Below, one piece after another: positions 59,010 to 64,000 of a stretch of 64,000 nt of DNA. The notes beneath the pieces are model-generated. The model made no database searches. It saw nothing but the letters and a program-made list of their open reading frames with translations, and was not told the DNA's origin. The DNA lies in contig OX467086.1 in NCBI GenBank assembly GCA_950106755.1, positions 12,294,001-12,358,000 on the forward strand, written 5' to 3'. The position numbers were made by a program, and so were the translations under genes. This DNA is from Climacium dendroides. Lineage: Eukaryota > Streptophyta > Bryopsida > Hypnales > Climaciaceae. The first letter of the stretch is position 1; each line of letters starts with the position of its first letter.

Positions 59010-60563
59010 GCGAGTTCGAGGGAGGGTGGGTGAGGAACGAGCACCTTGGGTTGATCGATGAGGGACCGAGTTCTTCAATTCAATGTTTTCGCTGCAAGCG
59101 GAATTTACTACTCTAGAGTTTACACTTAAGCGACAATTGTTGCAAGCATGAAATCCTCAGGAGTAAAATGGTATTCAAGTGACTGGAGCAGGAGTGTGCA
59201 ACTTAGGAAACATACTCACAGTGAGTTTCCCCGAAACAGAAGCGAAGTGCCCAGTAACGTCACATTGCAGAACCCTTGTGCAGGTTGTTTTCCTTTCCGT
59301 CTCAAATCTTATCAAATCGTTTTCAAGATATAAAAAAATCTTCATGAATGAGGGCGTCTACTTGGGCAATCGCACAAAATGGAGAGGGACTGACATGGAA
59401 GGATATACCATAAAATGGTGCTAAATTAATGTGTAATGCTCAAGAACTGTCACATAGGAACTGGGTGCTTGGACTGGGTTGCAGATGATTTGGAGTGTGA
59501 GTACATCAGACAAGGTCTCTGAATTCTTCCCTTACCCGGAAAAATTTGAAGTCTCTCGGTTTCGAAGGGGCAGAGCCACTGCCATGTACACATCTTGTGG
59601 TCCTCACACTTGCCCAGGGATTGAGTATGCCATAATGGAGAATTTTTAGATTTGGAAGTGATTACAAGGTTTCAGTGGTTTCCTCTTTGCCCTCATGAAT
59701 CCAATTCCAATTCCGAAGTAGGGTCTACCTCTCAAAAGCTCACTATGAATACGGCTCAACTAGATCCTAACTTGCAGGTGGGATGCAGTGTATTTTAGTC
59801 TCTACTAGAATTCTTTCCACCTTGTGATAGTTCATTCATATAGACATATAGAAGATGTCTAGCTTTGTGGAAATCTGTGTTGGTAGTACAAGATTGTTCT
59901 TGTCATGAAGCTCATAACACAGTCCTGGACATGACCTTCAAAAACATCGAGTTCATTATCAAAACGAGAAGAAAAAGAAGGCCTCTTGAACTAAGGCATC
60001 ATCATGCCAGATTCCACCACACCTGATATGAATTGAAGGACTTGATGAATTTCCATGACCTAGGATTAATATGAAGGACCAGACCATAATTTCTCTACTG
60101 GGGCTTCCATTTCTCAGGCGTATGACTGCACATCAGTCCCCGATATCCCAGACATGGAGTTTTTCTGCCCTTTCAGGTTGTTGATGATAATATATTTGAA
60201 TGGGAGCAAGGTGAAGGAGAAGAACCATGGTAGGGTGCCGTGCTCTACATATTCTAATAAGCAGTGTCCGTTGAAAGACGTAACATTACACAAGTTGCTC
60301 ATGACACTGTTTGTTGAAGAACAAAATAATGTTGACCACATGGATGGATACTAAATTAGTCAAACACAACACAATAATTGTAGTAATCGATACACGATAT
60401 ATACTTAGCCTACAATCTATCCTGGACTAAGTCTATTTAAACTCTTTCCAATTGCAAAACTGCTTTACTTCTGCGTTCAAATATTCTACACTTGAAGAGA
60501 TAAAAAAAAGGAGCCTGTATGTACACAGCATATCAAGTTTCTATTAAGCCCTAGTAATAAAAA
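59010..60563. other. Intergenic DNA
   Basis: No gene is recognised. The region contains the 3' flank of the plus gene and of the minus gene ending at 60564. Short frames (59148-59424, 60114-60354) have no support. Confidence 0.4.
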
Positions 60564-61278
60564 TTACTCCTTGCCACTTGCAACAGATGCAGCCCAGGGC
60601 GGTCGATTGTTCCAGCCTCCGCCTTGGTCCCAGTTGCCTCCTTCATCCCATCCTCCTCCTTCGTTCCACCCTCTTCGGTTCCACCAAAGACGCCCTCCAT
60701 TGTCACCTTCCAATCCGTAGGCACCTTCAATTTCCGCTTCTACTGCACCGTCGGGCCGAACGTACCGCTTCTGCATTTCAGCACTCGTCATCTGCACAAT
60801 CGTAAGACTTAGTGTCTGAGCAGAATATGATTAACATCAATCAGGACTATTGTAGTCTAGGTCGATTCCTTCAAGTTAAGCATGCCCACAACTTGAACGA
60901 AAGAGGAAATCGAAATCGGTACTAAATATACAACGTCATCTTTTGTAGTTAAAATGGCTGAATAATTCAGTGAAATTGACGCAGAATCAATCGTGTTTCT
61001 AGCTTTCGGAATGCAAATGTATACAATCTGTCACATTTACAATTACAATTACATACAATCTTTCACAAATTTATAACAATTTCTCAGTCTTGGTGCTCTG
61101 AAGCAGGCACTTCAATATAGCAAAAGTGACCATAAGTCTAAAGGCTTACCTCGTCATCGTGGTTCGTGCTTTTGTCCAGAGGTCGAGCTGCAGTGTGGGT
61201 GGCGAAAGCATGAAGAGTAAGGAGAGCAACGAAGATGATGGACAGAGCGCAAGAGTGCCTGATCAGCTTCAACGCCAT
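60564..61278 (-). CDS. Secreted Gly/Trp-rich small protein, 2 exons, 118 aa
   Basis: Exon 1 is 61278-61150 and ends GAG|GTAAGC. Exon 2 is 60791-60564 after GATTGTGCAG, joining in phase 0. Residues 1-30 are a signal peptide: basic MALKLIRH, then hydrophobic CALSIIFVALLTLHAFA, with likely cleavage after HTAA or nearby. The mature part has an acidic/basic stretch (MTSAEMQKRYVRPDGAVEAE) and a repeat-rich C-terminus of W-(N/D)-E/Q-GG units (WNEGGGWDEGG, WDQGGGWNN). This resembles plant glycine-rich cell-wall or apoplastic proteins. The role is otherwise unknown. The repeated GGW units could arise by slippage. Confidence 0.82.
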
Positions 61279-61341
61279 GGCTAGCTGCCGAACTGAGGTC
61301 TAAAAGGTGAGTGCTTGCCATGGAGGGACGTGACAGGAGAG

Positions 61342-61349
61342 TTTATAAG
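61342..61349 (-). promoter_or_regulatory. TATA box of the secreted Gly/Trp-rich protein gene
   Basis: On the minus strand the sequence reads GCTTATAAAC about 65 nt upstream of the ATG at 61278. This places a start of transcription about 30 nt downstream, in a short leader. Position and sequence fit a plant TATA box; it is an inference without transcript data. Confidence 0.55.
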
Positions 61350-62328
61350 CTCTGTGATGAATCAGTGAGCGGCTCGCAAGTTGCGGTTTCGAGTACCGAG
61401 ATTTTAGGAACTTTTTGGTAGACGATCTCAGGATCTAGAAAGTGGAAAACATACCTTACTGAATGGAAAGTAGTGACACTTCTATGTGGAAACAGTCTAT
61501 GCTGGCCATGACTCAAATCTTCGACGTGTACATCAGAAGGTGGCGTCATGGAATGCCACCTCGATCTGAACGTAACGCAACAGTGCAAGGTCGGAGTGAT
61601 GTGTTGAAGGCCAGTTCACACTCATGTATTCACTACAACTTGATCTTTTGGCGTACCGTTTACCATGATCACAAGGGTATTTAAGAGTTTAACATCATGA
61701 GTTCATCATATAGGTGGTAATGGTTCAATTAAGTTGGTAAACTCCCTTTCATTTTCTGCACGGTAAACTCTTAAATCTTGTGGATCCACGATCAGGGATT
61801 TAATTCAGTGGCAATTTCGGGAAAAATAATGTCATAATGCCACAATTGATGCACGTGTCAGCAGCTTTTGAACGTGGTGTCACATTCCCTGCTATCTGTC
61901 AATTTTACTTCCTGCATTTTCTAGACAGTGAGAACGAAAAGAATAGGTGAAATCCCCATTAAAAAACGGGGATAACATATAAACGTAGCTTCTCAAAAGA
62001 AGCCAGAGTTATCCAATAATGAGAGTTTTGATGGGGTCTACGGAGCTATTATGCCGACCCAACCTAAAGGAAGTAGAACCTTCGTATCTGAGGCTCTCAG
62101 GGAAGACCAGGCCCATGAGAAGTAATTTGGAAAGGGAATGTCCAAAGCACTCAGGCACTGATCTCTCAAGTAGGTTTTATATGAACATTTTTCTAACCCT
62201 TTTCTACACAACACTGAATGTGTCTGGAACTACAACAGTGGAAGGATTGCTTCCAACCAGACATTGAAGTTATTAAGCCCGTGGAATTTGGAAAGGGTAT
62301 ATCCAAAGCACTCAGACTCAAAGACATA
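61350..62328. other. Intergenic DNA with a short local duplication
   Basis: A segment GGAAAGGGAATGTCCAAAGC at 62129-62148 recurs as GGAAAGGGTATATCCAAAGC at 62290-62309, followed in both by ACTCAG, so about 160 bp apart. It lies between the promoter of the secreted protein gene and the lipase 3' end. Confidence 0.45.
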
Positions 62329-64000
62329 CTAAGCAAGAAATTCACAAGCAGGTTGTGCCCCTTTCTGTATTGTTAGGATGAGTCTGGCCAGGTAGTGTGT
62401 CAAAAAGAAGCATATCTTGCAGTAAAGCCCATTAAAAACTCCTTCCAGCATGCTCCTTTGACGGCCTGAAACTGTGTCGAGTACGCAAGTGGGTGAATCG
62501 AAACACTTCTTACAAGCAACGTTCATGTTTCCCTTGTACAAGCACATCCAACCAAGTTGTTCATCCCAGGAGGTTCTCAGTACTTCATCCCACCTGATCC
62601 AAGGAAAGATTTAGTATGGTTTTAAGTGCATTGTCATCGGAAAGAAATAGTATCATCCACAAAAAGATATCATCCACAAAAGAGCTTGTTGTTAAAACTG
62701 CAAGCGCCAATTGTTGACACACATCCAAATAAGTCTGTAACAAGAATTCTAGTATTTCCATTTTCCTCTACCACAGAAAATGCCCATGTTGGCATTGCAA
62801 GTGTTCATCACAAAAGTCCCTCCCCACAGATCATCAATTGTTTCAATGTTGATTTAATTGGTCGAAGGGTGAATATAGATATGGCATCGTTTTAATGACA
62901 TTTGCGTGTCTTTTCAGTATCTTCAATCGAGTTTAAAGAAGAGAAACTGAAAATGCACTGAACAGACACATAAAAAGTTACCAATCCATCAACTCATTGA
63001 AGCAACATTCAGACAATTAACAATCAATGGGGAGAGACTTTTGTGATGTTAATATGAAATACGTGGAAAAAAGGTGTGATGCAATACTTACTGATCTCCG
63101 ATGGTGACAATCCTCTTCAGGTGTTCTGCATCGAGATTCAGGTTCCGAACTTGAAGCGCAGTCCTAGTCCCTGCCGAACTGAAACAATAAGCGGCATGTA
63201 AGAAAAACGGAATTTCACCATCCAAAGACGAGCTAATACGGTTAAGCAGAGCAGATATCTTCAAAAACAAACATAGAAGAGAGATCTCCTATCATTAAAG
63301 GGTAGCACGACAAGAGAGAAGGGCAGACCCAAAAGCCACGACAGGATATCCCGGGGACGTGGATACGGCTGCAGAAACTAAAATTGCCAGACCAGCTCCC
63401 AAACTATGTCCTGCCGAGCCGCTTACAATAATCAGTCAACTTAAAATTAGATCACCAGCACATCTCGATTGCGACTTTCCGTTCGAAGCCAGACTAAGAG
63501 CTCACATACTGCCGATTCATAGGGTTGCAAATTTCCATGCAAGGCTAGCATTACTAATACCATACCAAAATGCTAAGTTGACTAGTCAATGCAGATGTGT
63601 CGAGTTTTCATTTGGTTAAGAACAAAAGTTATTGCTCATAACGTTGAGTTCAAGTGAGTCATCTGATAAATTGAGCACTTGATTCAAGAGTACAACTTAG
63701 CATTATGTTCTATAACGTTCTGAAAACAGTCGGATCATGAAAGTTATCTACCATGGAAGTTATCTATCATGATCAACCAGAGTTCTCTAGAATGTGAAGT
63801 GCATGAGAAGAAAAAATTTTAGCATGTTACTAGCACAAAAGAAGACAGTATACCTGTTAACAAAAGGGATGCAGACGGATAAGCATTTAGTACCTAAACC
63901 ACGTCCGCGAACCAAGAACAAAAACACCAATGCAACAACAACCACGGTCAAGATTCGGGAGTCATAATACTCAAGATAGTTGCTAAAAACTAATGCTGAG
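62329..64000 (-). CDS. Class-3-type lipase, 3' part, 5' end beyond the window
   Basis: Minus strand, exons recognised: 63410-63329 (or starting at 63422), 63178-63092, and 62593 down to the stop at 62329. The first contains GHSLGAGLAILVSAAVSTSP, where GHSLG is the serine-nucleophile elbow of class 3 lipases. It ends VVAFG and splices (GG|GTCTGC, then TTTCAG|TTCGG) to SAGTRTALQVRNLNLDAEHL and KRIVTIGD. The next join (ATCA|GTAAGT, ATCAG|GTGGG) gives GDQWDEVLRTSWDEQLGWMC and LYKGN. All three phases agree. The Asp of the catalytic triad is probably IGDQ. An exon running from the window end to 63854 contains a hydrophobic segment (ILTVVVVALVFLFLV), suggesting an N-terminal membrane anchor; its linkage to the lipase is unproven. 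The last exon may continue into a further splice rather than use the stop at 62329. Confidence 0.65.

Noticed and set aside
58428..59078. 216-codon minus-strand open frame
   Set aside because: It is the antisense of exon 2 of the plus-strand gene; the Pro/Ser/Leu-rich reading comes from a purine-rich coding strand.
62629..62895. Plus-strand open frame of 89 codons
   Set aside because: It lies in the intron between lipase exons on the other strand and shows no protein features.
1..64000. CRISPR arrays, tRNA, rRNA, bacterial operons or ribosome binding sites
   Set aside because: No regular spacer-repeat pattern or cloverleaf/rRNA signature was seen, and the spliced genes show that this is eukaryotic nuclear DNA.

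Overview
This is nuclear DNA of a land plant. It has GT-AG introns, sparse single-copy genes, and long AT-rich intergenic tracts built from small decayed transposable elements. A bryophyte, possibly a liverwort, is my guess, from the compact intron-containing genes and a gag-like remnant at 44.4 kb. That guess rests on recalled resemblance, not on a search. I see no bacterial genes, operons, CRISPR arrays, rRNA or tRNA.

Genes I could assemble with consistent splice phases: a small single-pass membrane protein of 79 aa (minus, 8226-9743, 2 exons); the spindle checkpoint protein MAD2 (plus, 15667-17501, 5 exons, 205 aa); an O-fucosyltransferase-like type II membrane protein (minus, 18458-21381, 6 exons, 631 aa); a plant phosphoglycerate-mutase-like histidine phosphatase (minus, 26009-26818, one exon, 269 aa); a two-exon protein with a conserved-looking NCW segment and no assigned function (plus, 56907-59009); a secreted Gly/Trp-rich small protein (minus, 60564-61278, 2 exons, 118 aa, with a TATA box); and the 3' part of a class-3-type lipase (minus, 62329 to the window end). 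These genes are functionally unrelated and do not form a cluster or pathway.

Broken genes: an intronless, frameshifted copy of the U5 snRNP protein DIB1/Dim1 (37770-38200); a fragment of clathrin heavy chain (about 44950-45400, minus); a LINE reverse-transcriptase C-terminus (about 23643-24290); a gag-like remnant (about 44320-44930); an unidentified decayed gene (42604-43340, minus); and a tandemly duplicated coding-like block (12.8-14.6 kb).

The 28-54 kb part is dominated by small inverted-repeat elements. Five copies of a 0.9-1.0 kb family are bounded by TTAA. Two MITE families share AAGGTAG ends. A 136-bp MITE has CACTAG ends and a 3-bp duplication. Most striking is a 1.6-kb non-autonomous CACTA element (48653-50260). 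Its core is four alternating copies of one ~195-bp unit, a palindrome of palindromes, and it sits inside a MITE whose other copies give the empty site. At 6.7-7.6 kb a Harbinger-like MITE is nested in a Stowaway-like one. At 28.7 kb an 89-bp retroposed element lies between perfect 16-bp target duplications.
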